Assembly (NCBI GenBank): GCA_044425705.1
Contig: JAWXVD010000023.1
Span: forward strand, 1-34,917
Length of the DNA: 34,917 nucleotides
Source of the DNA: JAWXVD01 sp044425705
Lineage (GTDB): Bacteria; Bacillota; Clostridia; Lachnospirales; Lachnospiraceae
Direction: 5' to 3'
Shown here one piece after another: positions 16,213-25,003 of this stretch. Below the pieces are notes generated by a model. That model ran no database searches. It was not told the DNA's origin and saw only the letters and a program-made list of their open reading frames with translations. The translations under genes were made by a program, and so were the position numbers. Every line of letters starts with the position of its first letter. Position 1 is the first letter of the stretch.

Positions 16213-16935
16213 TTATACCAACTCCATGTATTTCTTACGATCTTCTTCTGGAATTTTAAGTATGTCCATCTATTCTGTTTCCGTATTTAATACTTCTACT
16301 AGCTTCATTTGATAATCAGATATAAAATTTTTGACTGGTTCTGGTATACTTGGCATCATTTCCACTAGACTCCTTGGACCATCCCATGGATTTTTCCCAT
16401 AATAAATCACAATGGTAATAATCGGTGTGATAGTATCGTCTTTACCGAAACTCGAAAGAAATTCATCCCCTGTCATCTTGGGCTTTTCTACCGCTCTTCT
16501 CTTTCCTATTTCCTTTACTTCTTTTACATAACCTAACGCATCATATACCATAGTTCGTAGTGGCATGGCATAATGAATTCCCATTTGATTCTCTAGACCT
16601 AATAAAATAAACTCTGTTCCATAGGCTGCTTTCTTTACTACATCTCTAATCCTTTGCAATGATTCTCTTACTTCTAGAGTTTCAATCACACCTGAAATGT
16701 CCGTATCACTTTCTTTTAAATCTTCAGCATGTAAGATTGTTTCGCCTTGAAATAATGAGCCATTAAATAAGTCTACAAATCGGTTGTTGTCTCGCCAAAA
16801 TTCCTTAAATTCTACATCTGCTTTGCTCAGATCTAATATTACATTTTCTTTTTCACTATAGACATTCTCTTTTTCGTTATATACTGGCTCATTTGTCGTT
16901 TTTTCCTGCAATGCACTAGTTTTTTCTTGTTCTAT
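16213..16935 (-). pseudogene. Decayed Rpn-family nuclease/transposase-like gene (copy 1)
   Basis: This copy is nearly identical to the intact gene at 19443-20528 up to LVEVL, then lacks about 125 codons. It rejoins through an in-frame TAG (16272-16270) to the last 18 codons (MDILKIPEEDRKKYMELV), whose own stop is at 16213. The start codon is also damaged: the position equivalent to the intact ATG is ATA (16935-16933), although the same ribosome binding site and hairpin remain. A 213-residue product from an in-frame TTG (16911) could still be made. It retains the N-terminal PD-(D/E)XK-like region with FKEFWRDNNRFVDLFNG and FILLGLENQ. I call it a pseudogene because of the two independent lesions. 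Confidence 0.8.
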
Positions 16936-16962
16936 GTACTTCCTCCTTTTATTTGGAAGTAC
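16936..16962 (-). promoter_or_regulatory. Hairpin over the ribosome binding site, copy 1
   Basis: GTACTTCC and GGAAGTAC (16962-16955 and 16943-16936 on the minus strand) form a perfect 8-bp stem. Part of the Shine-Dalgarno sequence lies in its loop and 3' arm. The same structure precedes the intact copy. Confidence 0.55.
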
Positions 16963-17240
16963 AAAAAAACAAAACCTATTATTACCTGCTCATAATAACA
17001 TCTTGCTCTTCGCACTTCCTATTTTTGTCTTGTAATTTAAGCACGAAGGGTTCTGAATTGATAATTAGAATGATTGAGATTTGTTATTAGAAATAACGTG
17101 TAGAACTTTCTGCTTATTGTTAATATAGCACTGTTTTCTTGGCTTTGCAAGAAATTTTTGGAAAGTGGCGTTTCACGTCTATGCCATAAAATATCACCTT
17201 CAATTACGTTCTGTGCTATTGAGTTTCATATTTAAGTCCA

Positions 17241-17302
17241 GTGATTTCACTTGCTTGTAAGGGTGAAATCACAGACACTGAGGATGAAAATTTATTTTCA
17301 CC
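17241..17302. repeat. Two-hairpin intergenic repeat F, copy 1
   Basis: GTGATTTCAC (17241-17250) pairs with GTGAAATCAC (17263-17272). A second small hairpin, TGAAAA-TTTA-TTTTCA, follows at about 17285-17300. An element with the same order and nearly the same text is at 30744-30805. It lies a few bases after the stop of the propeller-like gene at 17309. Confidence 0.7.
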
Positions 17303-17308
17303 CTTTTT

Positions 17309-18121
17309 TCAAGGATAATAGTATATTTCTGCATTCCATCCATAACTATCTCCATATAAAAATATAACTCTATCTTGCAAATAATATAACATGGACCTAC
17401 CTGCTCTATGCTCATAAGAACTTGTACTATAATATTTCAATTGTTCTGATATGTCATATATAAATAATCTTGAAGTCAAAATTTCTACTGATTCAAATCC
17501 TATATAGCGATCAGTATTTGGGATATTGTAGTAAAATGTACGGCTTTGAAAATTACTGTAACACGGGATTCTCGTAATTTCCACATCCTCTACAAAATTA
17601 TACAGTACCAATGTATCATCTTCTAATTTGTAGGCAACTTGATTTTGATCAAATGGGTAGAAGTCAACGTTTTGAAATAGCTCTGGGACAAAATCATAGA
17701 GCACTTCATCTGTTAGGCATGAGTATGATGTTACGTAATTTTCACTGGACTCCATACATATGTACCTGTCATCCTCTGTAATACCATAGATGCATCGTCC
17801 ATCATGCAAATCAATTTGGTTCACCCATTCAAAGTTTGATAAATCACATGTATAAATAGTCTGAACTTTATCACTTGCTTGACTCCCACAATTAAAATGA
17901 CAAATACGTTCACTTTCAATATTGCCTGTTCCTATCACAAGAAATTCATCATTTAGAATAAACTCAGCATAGAGAACTCGCTGTTCAAACTCCATCTCAT
18001 AGATAAACTCTCCTTCTTCCAAATCATATATCTGTAATATCATTCCAGTCATAATAACAATATAGGCATTATCTTCTGAAAACACAACATCCATAATCTC
18101 TCCTTGAAATTGTGTTTCCAC
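17309..18121 (-). CDS. Propeller-like protein of unknown function, probably 5'-truncated
   Basis: The 270-residue reading frame has repeated short beta-strand patterns such as MILQIYDLEEGEFIYEMEFEQ, DDTLVLYNFVEDVEITRIP and SRLFIYDISEQLKYY. These resemble WD40-like or YVTN-like propeller blades, without a catalytic motif. The only start is GTG at 18121, with no good ribosome binding site. The frame stays open upstream to a TGA at 18211-18209 and encodes plausible sequence there (AEPNVNGNIYIKEIETGEILYTV). Another frame just upstream (18267-18190) encodes LKELLEAEIEYFQNEDVTLL, which would continue it smoothly after a one-base shift. I therefore suspect the C-terminal part of a larger frameshifted gene. 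Confidence 0.5.
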   Translation of the reverse strand: METQFQGEIMDVVFSEDNAYIVIMTGMILQIYDLEEGEFIYEMEFEQRVLYAEFILNDEFLVIGTGNIESERICHFNCGSQASDKVQTIYTCDLSNFEWVNQIDLHDGRCIYGITEDDRYICMESSENYVTSYSCLTDEVLYDFVPELFQNVDFYPFDQNQVAYKLEDDTLVLYNFVEDVEITRIPCYSNFQSRTFYYNIPNTDRYIGFESVEILTSRLFIYDISEQLKYYSTSSYEHRAGRSMLYYLQDRVIFLYGDSYGWNAEIYYYP

Positions 18122-18248
18122 TGTGTATAAGATTTCTCCCGTTTCGATTTCTTTAATATAAATATTTCCATTTACATTTGGCTCAGCGATTAGAGTAAAG
18201 TTACATCCTCATTTTGAAAATATTCTATTTCTGCTTCTAATAATTCCT

Positions 18249-19196
18249 TTAGACTCCTTGGTCCATTTCAAATATTTCTGGTGCAATTAGTTGATGATAC
18301 TGTTCCATTTTCGGATTGTTTTTATTTCTTTCCCAAAATGCATCTCTTATTTTTTGCTTTTCTAACCATGAACTTTTACATTTCTCTTTTATATTTTCAA
18401 TAGTATAATTATTAAAACGTTGAGAATAACGTATATAATCTTCCACATGTAATATCTCATAAAATTCATTATAAAAATAAAAATTATATTCTGCACCTCC
18501 ACCAAATCCATCATCATCAGGGTCGGCATAATCCACTCGTATATTACATTCAAATATTCCCTTGTACCTACTACTTGTTTCATGAGAGCCCTCACGTTCA
18601 AATTCCATCAATCCTATTTTTTTCATTTTAGACCCTGTTACCTTAGTCTCGATACCTTCCGTAATATTGTTAATTCGTATTTCAAAAACATGATTCCTAT
18701 ACTCACAAAATGGATAGGTATCTAGTATTTCCTTTGCTAGAGACGAGCCATAAATCGAAGCTCTATCAAGCCAGAATATAGCAGCTTGCAGTGCGATATC
18801 TTGATCAGAATAATAGTTTATGATAGATTGTGATTGACTAATATATTCCTGAAACCCATTATTCATCTGCCCACCATTCTTTATCACAATTTCTCTCCAA
18901 TTATTCTCGTTTAGCACATATGGAACTGCTTGGGTTTGATTGATAAAACTCCAAAACATCCACATCATGGAACATATATCACCCATTGTACAATAATAGG
19001 CTCTCTGTTCAAATTCTGTCATAACCGTAGTAACTTGTGGTATTACAATCGGTGTCTTAACAGGCGTTTCGGAACATGGTGAATCTTGTGGTAAAACTAC
19101 TTCTGATTGTGATTCACCTTCTTTTACGTCTATATTTTTTCTTCCAAATATTTTTAACAACGACTGCATCAAACTACCCTTCTTTGAATTGCTCAT
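18249..19196 (-). CDS. Unrecognised 315-residue protein in the Rpn-flanked segment
   Basis: The start at 19196 has a good GAAGGGAG site seven bases upstream. The N-terminus (MSNSKKGSLMQSLLKIFGRK) is basic, followed by a Ser/Pro/Val-rich linker (about 25-55) and an alpha/beta region with many aromatic residues. A helical SEL1-like stretch (DIALQAAIFWLDRASIYGSSLAKEILDTYP) is followed by an acidic, glycine-rich turn (ADPDDDGFGGGAEYNF) that resembles a calcium-binding loop but could be chance. There is no signal peptide or membrane helix. I do not recognise a family. It ends next to the remnant of the propeller-like gene, and both lie between the two Rpn modules, which suggests acquired cargo. 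Confidence 0.6.
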   Translation of the reverse strand: MSNSKKGSLMQSLLKIFGRKNIDVKEGESQSEVVLPQDSPCSETPVKTPIVIPQVTTVMTEFEQRAYYCTMGDICSMMWMFWSFINQTQAVPYVLNENNWREIVIKNGGQMNNGFQEYISQSQSIINYYSDQDIALQAAIFWLDRASIYGSSLAKEILDTYPFCEYRNHVFEIRINNITEGIETKVTGSKMKKIGLMEFEREGSHETSSRYKGIFECNIRVDYADPDDDGFGGGAEYNFYFYNEFYEILHVEDYIRYSQRFNNYTIENIKEKCKSSWLEKQKIRDAFWERNKNNPKMEQYHQLIAPEIFEMDQGV

Positions 19197-19311
19197 GTTT
19201 TACTCCCTTCACTCAGAATTTTCATTCTCTTTATATTCGTTTCATCTTGTTTCTTATCATATCATCCACACTTTCTCCATTTTACAACATTTTTTCATTC
19301 TTTTTTTTACA

Positions 19312-19358
19312 AGAAAAAAGAGCCTCAATTAGTGTATTCACACCACCTGTTGCTCTTT
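19312..19358 (-). terminator. Terminator downstream of the intact Rpn gene
   Basis: AAAGAGC and GCTCTTT (19352-19358 and 19317-19323) form a 7-bp stem, followed by TTTTTT-type sequence on the minus strand. The loop text GTATTCACACCA matches the terminator of copy 1. Confidence 0.7.
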
Positions 19359-19442
19359 GTATCAGCTAATCAATTAAGATTATTCTATCTGTTCAAACTC
19401 TAATAATTTATAATAATTATACCCTTATTTATCCTTTAATCC

Positions 19443-20528
19443 TTATACCAACTCCATGTATTTCTTACGATCTTCTTCTGAAATTTTCAATATATCCATC
19501 GCTTCTTCCATCGTTACATGTAGTGATTCTCTAATGCTTTCAATATCTTCTAACTTACCTTTCATTCTGCCATCTAATTCACCTTTCATTCTACCATCTA
19601 ATTCGCCTTTCATTCTACCATCTAATTCGCCTTTCAGCCAGCCTTCATCCCATATATCTTGTAAATATTCGCACATATTACTTTCCCCCTCATCTTCTTC
19701 TCTGATTTTTAATAAGTTTGTTCCATCTACTATTTTCCCGATCATATACACCACATCTTTTTTAATATTATACTTATGATTTAATTCTTCCACCTTTTCT
19801 TTATCCTTTTTAATAAATGCCTGTGTATACGCAAACAATAATTTTACATCTTCTTGATGAAAATGGTCCGAATCTTTCTCTAATACTTCTACTAAATTCA
19901 TCTTATAATCAGATATAAAATTTTTTACTGGTTCTGGTAAACTTGGCATCATTTCCGTTAGGCTCCTTGGACCATCCCATGGATTTTTCCCGTAATAAAT
20001 CACAATGGTAATAATAGGGGTGATGATATCATCTTTACCAAAACCTGAAAGAAATTCATCCCCTGTCATCTTGGGCTTTTCTACCGCTCTTCTCTTTCCT
20101 ATTTCCTTTACTTCTTTTACATATCCCAATGCATCATATACCATAGTTCGCAATGGCATGGCATAATGAATTCCCATTTGATTCTCTAGACCTAATAAAA
20201 TAAACTCCGTTCCATAGGCTGCTTTCTTTACTACATCTCTAATTCTTTGCAATGATTCTCTTACTTCTAGGGTTTCAATCACCCCTGAAACGTCCGTATC
20301 ACTTTCTTTTAAATCTTCAGCATGTAAGATTGTTTCGCCTTGAAATAACGAGCCATTAAATAAGTCTGCAAATCGGTTGTTGTCTCTCCAAAATTCCTTA
20401 AATTCCACATCTGCTTTGCTCAGATCTAATGGTACATTTACTGTTTCGTTATAGACTATCTCTTTTACGTGATGTATTTGTTCTTTTGCAATTTTTTCTT
20501 GCAATACATCAGTTTTTTCTTGTTCCAT
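19443..20528 (-). CDS. Rpn-family recombination-promoting nuclease / putative transposase
   Basis: This 361-residue protein belongs to the PD-(D/E)XK family that includes E. coli RpnA-E and many multi-copy Lachnospiraceae proteins. The core lies in residues 30-200: FKEFWRDNNRFADLFNGSLFQGE, then EFILLGLENQMGIHYAMPLRTMVYDALGYV and the PWDGPRSL region. The D and E-x-Q positions are likely active-site residues. The C-terminal part has ESNMCEYLQDIWDEGWLKG, then three tandem copies of the octapeptide GELDGRMK, then MDILKISEEDRKKYMELV. It starts at ATG 20528 after GGAGG. Rpn proteins promote RecA-independent recombination and DNA cleavage; mobility of this gene is inferred only from its duplication. 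Confidence 0.8.
   Translation of the reverse strand: MEQEKTDVLQEKIAKEQIHHVKEIVYNETVNVPLDLSKADVEFKEFWRDNNRFADLFNGSLFQGETILHAEDLKESDTDVSGVIETLEVRESLQRIRDVVKKAAYGTEFILLGLENQMGIHYAMPLRTMVYDALGYVKEVKEIGKRRAVEKPKMTGDEFLSGFGKDDIITPIITIVIYYGKNPWDGPRSLTEMMPSLPEPVKNFISDYKMNLVEVLEKDSDHFHQEDVKLLFAYTQAFIKKDKEKVEELNHKYNIKKDVVYMIGKIVDGTNLLKIREEDEGESNMCEYLQDIWDEGWLKGELDGRMKGELDGRMKGELDGRMKGKLEDIESIRESLHVTMEEAMDILKISEEDRKKYMELV
19560..19631 (-). repeat. Three 24-bp tandem repeats inside the Rpn gene
   Basis: Units 19560-19583, 19584-19607 and 19608-19631 are identical except for two positions in the first. Each encodes GELDGRMK in phase, so unit gain or loss keeps the frame open. Confidence 0.9.
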
Positions 20529-20555
20529 GTACTTCCTCCTTTTATTTGGAAGTAC
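20529..20555 (-). promoter_or_regulatory. Hairpin over the ribosome binding site, copy 2
   Basis: The perfect stem GTACTTCC (20555-20548) with GGAAGTAC (20536-20529) lies directly before the ATG at 20528-20526. The GGAGG site straddles loop and 3' arm. Confidence 0.6.
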
Positions 20556-20983
20556 AAAAAAACAAAACCTATTATTACCTACTCATAATAACATCTTGCT
20601 CTTCGCACTTCCTATTTTTGTCTTGTAATTTAAGCACGAAGGGTTCTGATTTGATAATGAGAATGATTAAGATTTGTTATTAGAAATAACGTGTAGAACT
20701 TTCTGCTTATTGTTAATATAGCACTGTTTTCTTGGCTTTGCAAGAGATTTTTGGAAAGTGGCGTTTCACGGCTACACCATAAAAACTATTTCACTAGATA
20801 CTTTTATTATACGTAGGAACCTTTGAAATATCAAGGCGTTTTTATTGACACACTTCATTCTTTATTAATAACACATTTAGAACTTTTCGTATTTTTTTAG
20901 AATCCGTACATACTTTGCACACACTTTTTGTGTATACTTGTACTTAGATAGTTGATCACTCACTATCTCCCCCCCTCATAAGA

Positions 20984-21015
20984 AACAAAGCCCTTGCAGA
21001 TGCAAGGGCTTTGTT
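20984..21015 (-). terminator. Terminator after recJ
   Basis: AACAAAGCCCTTGCA (20984-20998) is the exact inverse complement of 21001-21015, a 15-bp GC-containing stem that starts four bases after the recJ stop. Only a short interrupted T-run follows on the minus strand. The rest of the 20786-20983 gap has no gene. Confidence 0.75.
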
Positions 21016-21019
21016 ATTT

Positions 21020-22828
21020 TTATTCCACAGCAATATAATCTTTCATAATAAATTGTACAGAAGTTCTTCCTCTGTATTCATTGATACTAGGGTCATATAT
21101 CACATTTAATAAAATATCTTTTTCTTCTTTCCCTTGTCTCCTAGTTTTTTGACTCCCATACAATCTTTCCAATGCATTTGTACCAAATTTTTCAGCAACA
21201 TAAGCATCAAAATCTTCCACATTTCGAAACATTGTCAATTCGAACTGATTTCCTGCTTCATCTCGCGTTGTAAATTTACCCATATTAGCATTTTTACCAA
21301 TTCTTTTACCTTGTAAGAACTGTAATTTTCTATCAGCAAAGACTGGCTTCTCATTGCCTTTTCCAAATGGCTCTAACACATTCAATTCCTCTATCAACTT
21401 TTCTGTTACATAAGAAAGAGGCATGGGGACATCAATCCGTATTTTCTCCTGAAAACCTTCTCCTTCTAATGTACATTGAGCATTGATTGTTTCTCGAAAT
21501 ACATCAATTTTTTCTTCTTCTATGGAAAGTCCTGCTGCCAATTTATGTCCACCAAATTTTAAAAACAACTCCTTGCATTTACACATTTCATCATATAGAT
21601 GATATTCTTCAATTGATCGAGCCGATCCTTTTGCACTTTCTTCTCCTTTTGTTAAAACAAAAGTCGGACGATAGTATTTTTCTCTCACTCTTCCAGCAAT
21701 AATTCCAGCTAAACTTTCATGACAATTTGGCAAATATACAACGATGACTTTATCCTTTTGTAATCCCTTTTCTTCTATTTGGGCAATTGCCTGCAATGTA
21801 CCCTCTTCTGTCATTGCTTTTCTATTTTCATTCAAATCTTTTAATTCTCTAGCCATTCGCATTGCTTCTATTTCATTTTTACAAAGTAATAAATCCAATG
21901 CTCTTACTGCACTATCAAGTCTACCTGTAGCATTAAAACAAGGTCCGATGACAAATCCCATATGATAACTAGCAAGTTTCTCAGGGGTAATTTCATTTAC
22001 CTTTAATAAAGCATCTAATCCTAGATTTTTGGTTGATTTCATAAATTGCAAAGCATATTTTACAATAATACGATTTTCATCTAAAAGCTCCATCACATCA
22101 CAAACTGTTGCGATTCCAGCAAATTCAATTAATTCTTCAAATAGATATCGCTGTTGGTTTTGTGGCATTTGAATCAATTCCAACAACGCTACAATTACTT
22201 TAAAGGCAACAACGGCACCACAAATATTAGGATATGGATATGTTTCATTTGGTTGTTTTGGATCTACTAACGCTGCCACTTGTGGTATCGCATAGTTACG
22301 TTCCCCATCTTCTCCTATACTATAGGGCACCTCATGATGATCTGTAACAACTGCTGTCATACCAAGATCCATCGCATACTCCAACTCTGCCTTAGCAGCA
22401 ATACCATTATCACAAGTGATAATGGTATCAATACCCGCTTCATAAGCCTCTTTAATCAAATTTTCATTTAACCCGTAACCATCCTTTTGTCTATGAGGAA
22501 TCACATGGTCAACATTAGCACCACAAGCCTTCAATCCTTTTACAAGAATATAAGTAGAACATATTCCATCTACGTCATAATCCCCTATGACTCTGATTGT
22601 TTTTCCTTCTCGTATCTTCTTGTGAATAACAGAAATTGCCTGTTCCATACCCATTAACAACATAGGATCATATAAATCTTGAAGATTTCCATTTAAATAA
22701 AAATCAATGTCTTTTTCTTCTATAATATCCCTATTTCTAATGACGCGCGCCACCACAGGAGATATCTTATACTTTTTTCCAATTCCTTGAAAATCTGCCT
22801 TTTTAGCTGTTAAAATCCATTTACTCAT
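21020..22828 (-). CDS. recJ: Single-stranded-DNA-specific exonuclease RecJ
   Basis: RecJ degrades ssDNA 5' to 3' in repair and recombination. I start it at ATG 22828 (MSKWILTAKKADFQGIGKKY), two bases after the secDF stop, with AGAAGAG inside the end of secDF; this gives 602 residues. The DHH-family motifs are present: VIGDYDVDGICS (motif I), TCDNGIAA, VVTDHHEVP (the DHH motif) and GPCFNATGRLDSA. The DHHA1 part has KFGGHKLAAGLSIEEE. The C-terminal OB-fold domain ends TSVQFIMKDYIAVE. Coupling to secDF suggests one transcript. Confidence 0.95.
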   Translation of the reverse strand: MSKWILTAKKADFQGIGKKYKISPVVARVIRNRDIIEEKDIDFYLNGNLQDLYDPMLLMGMEQAISVIHKKIREGKTIRVIGDYDVDGICSTYILVKGLKACGANVDHVIPHRQKDGYGLNENLIKEAYEAGIDTIITCDNGIAAKAELEYAMDLGMTAVVTDHHEVPYSIGEDGERNYAIPQVAALVDPKQPNETYPYPNICGAVVAFKVIVALLELIQMPQNQQRYLFEELIEFAGIATVCDVMELLDENRIIVKYALQFMKSTKNLGLDALLKVNEITPEKLASYHMGFVIGPCFNATGRLDSAVRALDLLLCKNEIEAMRMARELKDLNENRKAMTEEGTLQAIAQIEEKGLQKDKVIVVYLPNCHESLAGIIAGRVREKYYRPTFVLTKGEESAKGSARSIEEYHLYDEMCKCKELFLKFGGHKLAAGLSIEEEKIDVFRETINAQCTLEGEGFQEKIRIDVPMPLSYVTEKLIEELNVLEPFGKGNEKPVFADRKLQFLQGKRIGKNANMGKFTTRDEAGNQFELTMFRNVEDFDAYVAEKFGTNALERLYGSQKTRRQGKEEKDILLNVIYDPSINEYRGRTSVQFIMKDYIAVE

Positions 22829-22830
22829 GT

Positions 22831-24984
22831 TTACTCTTCTTTTTTTACAATTTTTGTTTTTAGTACAAACCATAAACTTCCAGTAATACAAATTGAAGAA
22901 TATGTTCCACAGATAATACCCACCATTAATGGAAGTGCAAATTCTTTAATGGAACTAACACCTAGTATATAAAGTACTGCAACCATGACAAATGTTGTAA
23001 AGGATGTAAAAATACTTCTACTTAATGTTTGATTGATACTTTTATTGACTAGTTCTTTTAAGTCGTCTTTTTTCGTCATCACACTTAGATTCTCACGAAC
23101 TCTATCAAATATAACAATAGTTGCATTGATTGAATATCCCACAATAGTCAACATACATGCAATAAACGTACTACCAACTGAAACTTTTGCAATAGCATAA
23201 AAGGCTAACACAATCAATACATCATGTAATAAAGCGATTACACTACTTGCACCAAAACGAATATCCTTGAATCTAAACCATATATAAATCAACATACAGA
23301 TTGTTGCCACTATAATCGAAACAATAGCATCACTACGCATTTCTGTACTAATGGTTGCACTAATTGTTTCTGCTGTGATTTTTTCTTCATTGACACCAAA
23401 ATTTTCAACCATTGCTGCATTTAATGCTTCTCTCTCTTCCACCGACAATGTTCTAGTTTTTACAATCACTTCTGTTGTACCTTGTACTTGTTGTGTCTGA
23501 ATTGCTCCACCCACTACTTCTTCTACAACTGGTACGATTTCATCTTCAATTTCAGGCAATGTTAATGTTTCATTAAATGTGATATTTGTAGATGTACCAC
23601 CCTTAAACTCTAAGCTATAATTTAAAATTTCACCCATATCTGATGACTTATTAATACCCATCACTACGAAACCTGCTAAAATTGCTGCAATTGAAATACT
23701 GAAGAAAACGCCTTTTTTAGACAAGAAATCAACTGTTTTCTTCTCTTTCATCTTACCGTAATATTTTGCATCTTGTAGTCCAACAGCAAATAAAGCATTT
23801 AAGATAACTCTTGTTACAAACAATGCTGTGAACATCGATATGACAATACCCAATGCTAAGGTTTGTGCAAAACCTTTTACTGTACCTGTTCCCATAATGG
23901 CTAGCACAAATGCTGCAATCAAGGTAGTAATATTACCATCTACGATAGCCGATACTGCTTTTTGGAATCCTATTTTTATAGAAGACTGTACTGTTTTTCC
24001 AGTAGCGATTTCTTCTTTTATTCTAGCAAAAATAATTACATTGGCATCTACCGCCATACCGATAGAAAGGATAATACCAGCAATACCTGGTAAGGTTAAT
24101 GTAATATCAAATCCATTTAATAACAATAACATCAAAACCACGTAAATACATAATGCTAGCGCCGATGCTATACCTGGTACTAAATAAACAACGAGCATAA
24201 ATACTACAACAATAGCAAAACCGATTGCTGCTGCTTGTAAACTTGTACTAATTGCGGAAGAACCTAATTGTGCTCCTACCACATTGGAACGTAATTCTTC
24301 TAACTCTAATTTCAGACCACCAAGACGAATCGTAGTTGCTAATTGTTCTGCTTCTTCATAACTGCCCATACCATTGATTACTGCTTTTCCATCAGTAATT
24401 TCACTTTGTACACTTGGTGCACTTACAATTTCACCATCATATACAATGTAAATAATCGCATTGGTTGGCGCTGCTGCCTTTGTTGCTTCTGCAAATTTTA
24501 CAGTTCCTTCCTCTGTCATCGTCAAAGAAACTACTGTTTCACTATTTCCCATGCTGTCTTTTTGTGTTCCTGCCATAGCATCTTCTATATCAGTTCCCGA
24601 TAACACCACTTCACCAGCTTCATTTTGGAATTCTAGGGAACCAGGTTTGCCTAATTCTTCCAAAATTGCGTTAGCATCTGATACACCAGGAATCTCGATA
24701 TTTATTCTATCATCACCTTCTTGATAAACTAATGCTTCTGTACTATAGCTTTCCACACGTTTTTGCAATTTATAAATGGTGTCTGCCATATCTTCTGTAC
24801 TTGGCTCTTCCTCACCTGCTACTTCATAGGTGATACTAACACCACCTGCTAAATCAAGTCCTTGCTTAATATTAACAGCACTACCTGTTTTACTAGCATC
24901 TAATCCCATAACACAGGTATAGGCACCAGCCACCAAAAACACAACTGCAAGAACTAACCTAATAATTCCACTTTTCTTACTCAT
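22831..24984 (-). CDS. secDF: Fused protein-export membrane protein SecDF
   Basis: SecDF uses the proton gradient to pull proteins out of the SecYEG channel. The 717-residue protein is a natural SecD-SecF fusion. The SecD half starts with one helix (IIRLVLAVVFLVAGAYTCV), then KQGLDLAGGVSITYEV, a large external P1 domain, and five helices including FDITLTLPGIAGIILSIGMAVDANVIIFARIKEE. The SecF half begins near ISIAAILAGFVVMG with LEFKGGTSTNITFN and has TIVGYSINATIVIFDRVREN in its helices. The ATG at 24984 (MSKKSG) is preferred; a TTG at 24996 is an alternative. It follows scfB by 19 bp, a neighbourhood repeatedly seen for SCIFF genes in Clostridia. Confidence 0.95.
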   Translation of the reverse strand: MSKKSGIIRLVLAVVFLVAGAYTCVMGLDASKTGSAVNIKQGLDLAGGVSITYEVAGEEEPSTEDMADTIYKLQKRVESYSTEALVYQEGDDRINIEIPGVSDANAILEELGKPGSLEFQNEAGEVVLSGTDIEDAMAGTQKDSMGNSETVVSLTMTEEGTVKFAEATKAAAPTNAIIYIVYDGEIVSAPSVQSEITDGKAVINGMGSYEEAEQLATTIRLGGLKLELEELRSNVVGAQLGSSAISTSLQAAAIGFAIVVVFMLVVYLVPGIASALALCIYVVLMLLLLNGFDITLTLPGIAGIILSIGMAVDANVIIFARIKEEIATGKTVQSSIKIGFQKAVSAIVDGNITTLIAAFVLAIMGTGTVKGFAQTLALGIVISMFTALFVTRVILNALFAVGLQDAKYYGKMKEKKTVDFLSKKGVFFSISIAAILAGFVVMGINKSSDMGEILNYSLEFKGGTSTNITFNETLTLPEIEDEIVPVVEEVVGGAIQTQQVQGTTEVIVKTRTLSVEEREALNAAMVENFGVNEEKITAETISATISTEMRSDAIVSIIVATICMLIYIWFRFKDIRFGASSVIALLHDVLIVLAFYAIAKVSVGSTFIACMLTIVGYSINATIVIFDRVRENLSVMTKKDDLKELVNKSINQTLSRSIFTSFTTFVMVAVLYILGVSSIKEFALPLMVGIICGTYSSICITGSLWFVLKTKIVKKEE

Positions 24985-25003
24985 TACTTTTTCCAATCCT
25001 TTC

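Larger units (their letters stand above)
16213..17191 (-). repeat. Direct repeat module, copy 1 (Rpn gene plus 5' flank)
   Basis: About 260 bp upstream of the gene (16921-17191) match 20519-20784 at roughly 95% identity by eye, and the coding part matches as described. The match stops at CCATAAAA next to a degenerate ACGG-type palindrome core. Confidence 0.75.
19443..20784 (-). repeat. Direct repeat module, copy 2 (intact)
   Basis: This is the intact counterpart of 16213-17191, in the same orientation, 2.25 kb away. It includes the gene and about 255 bp of conserved 5' flank up to CCATAAAA. The outer end carries CACGGCTACACCATA, a half-site of the ACGG/GCCGT palindrome family. Confidence 0.75.

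Noticed and set aside
16050..16259. Plus-strand ORF over the terminator of Rpn copy 1
   Set aside because: It runs through a hairpin terminator and the end of the decayed gene and has no family features.
18250..18266. TAGACTCCTTGG-CCAT text shared with the Rpn gene (near 16364 and 19960), possibly a recombination scar
   Set aside because: Only about 17 of 18 bases match and flanks differ. Such a match is expected about once by chance in a window of this size.
19560..19631. Tandem repeats as a CRISPR array
   Set aside because: The three units are contiguous with no spacers and lie inside a coding sequence.
20968..20976. C-rich run before the recJ terminator as a G-quadruplex or phase-variable tract
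   Set aside because: There is a single short run without further G-tracts, and it is not in a coding or promoter position.
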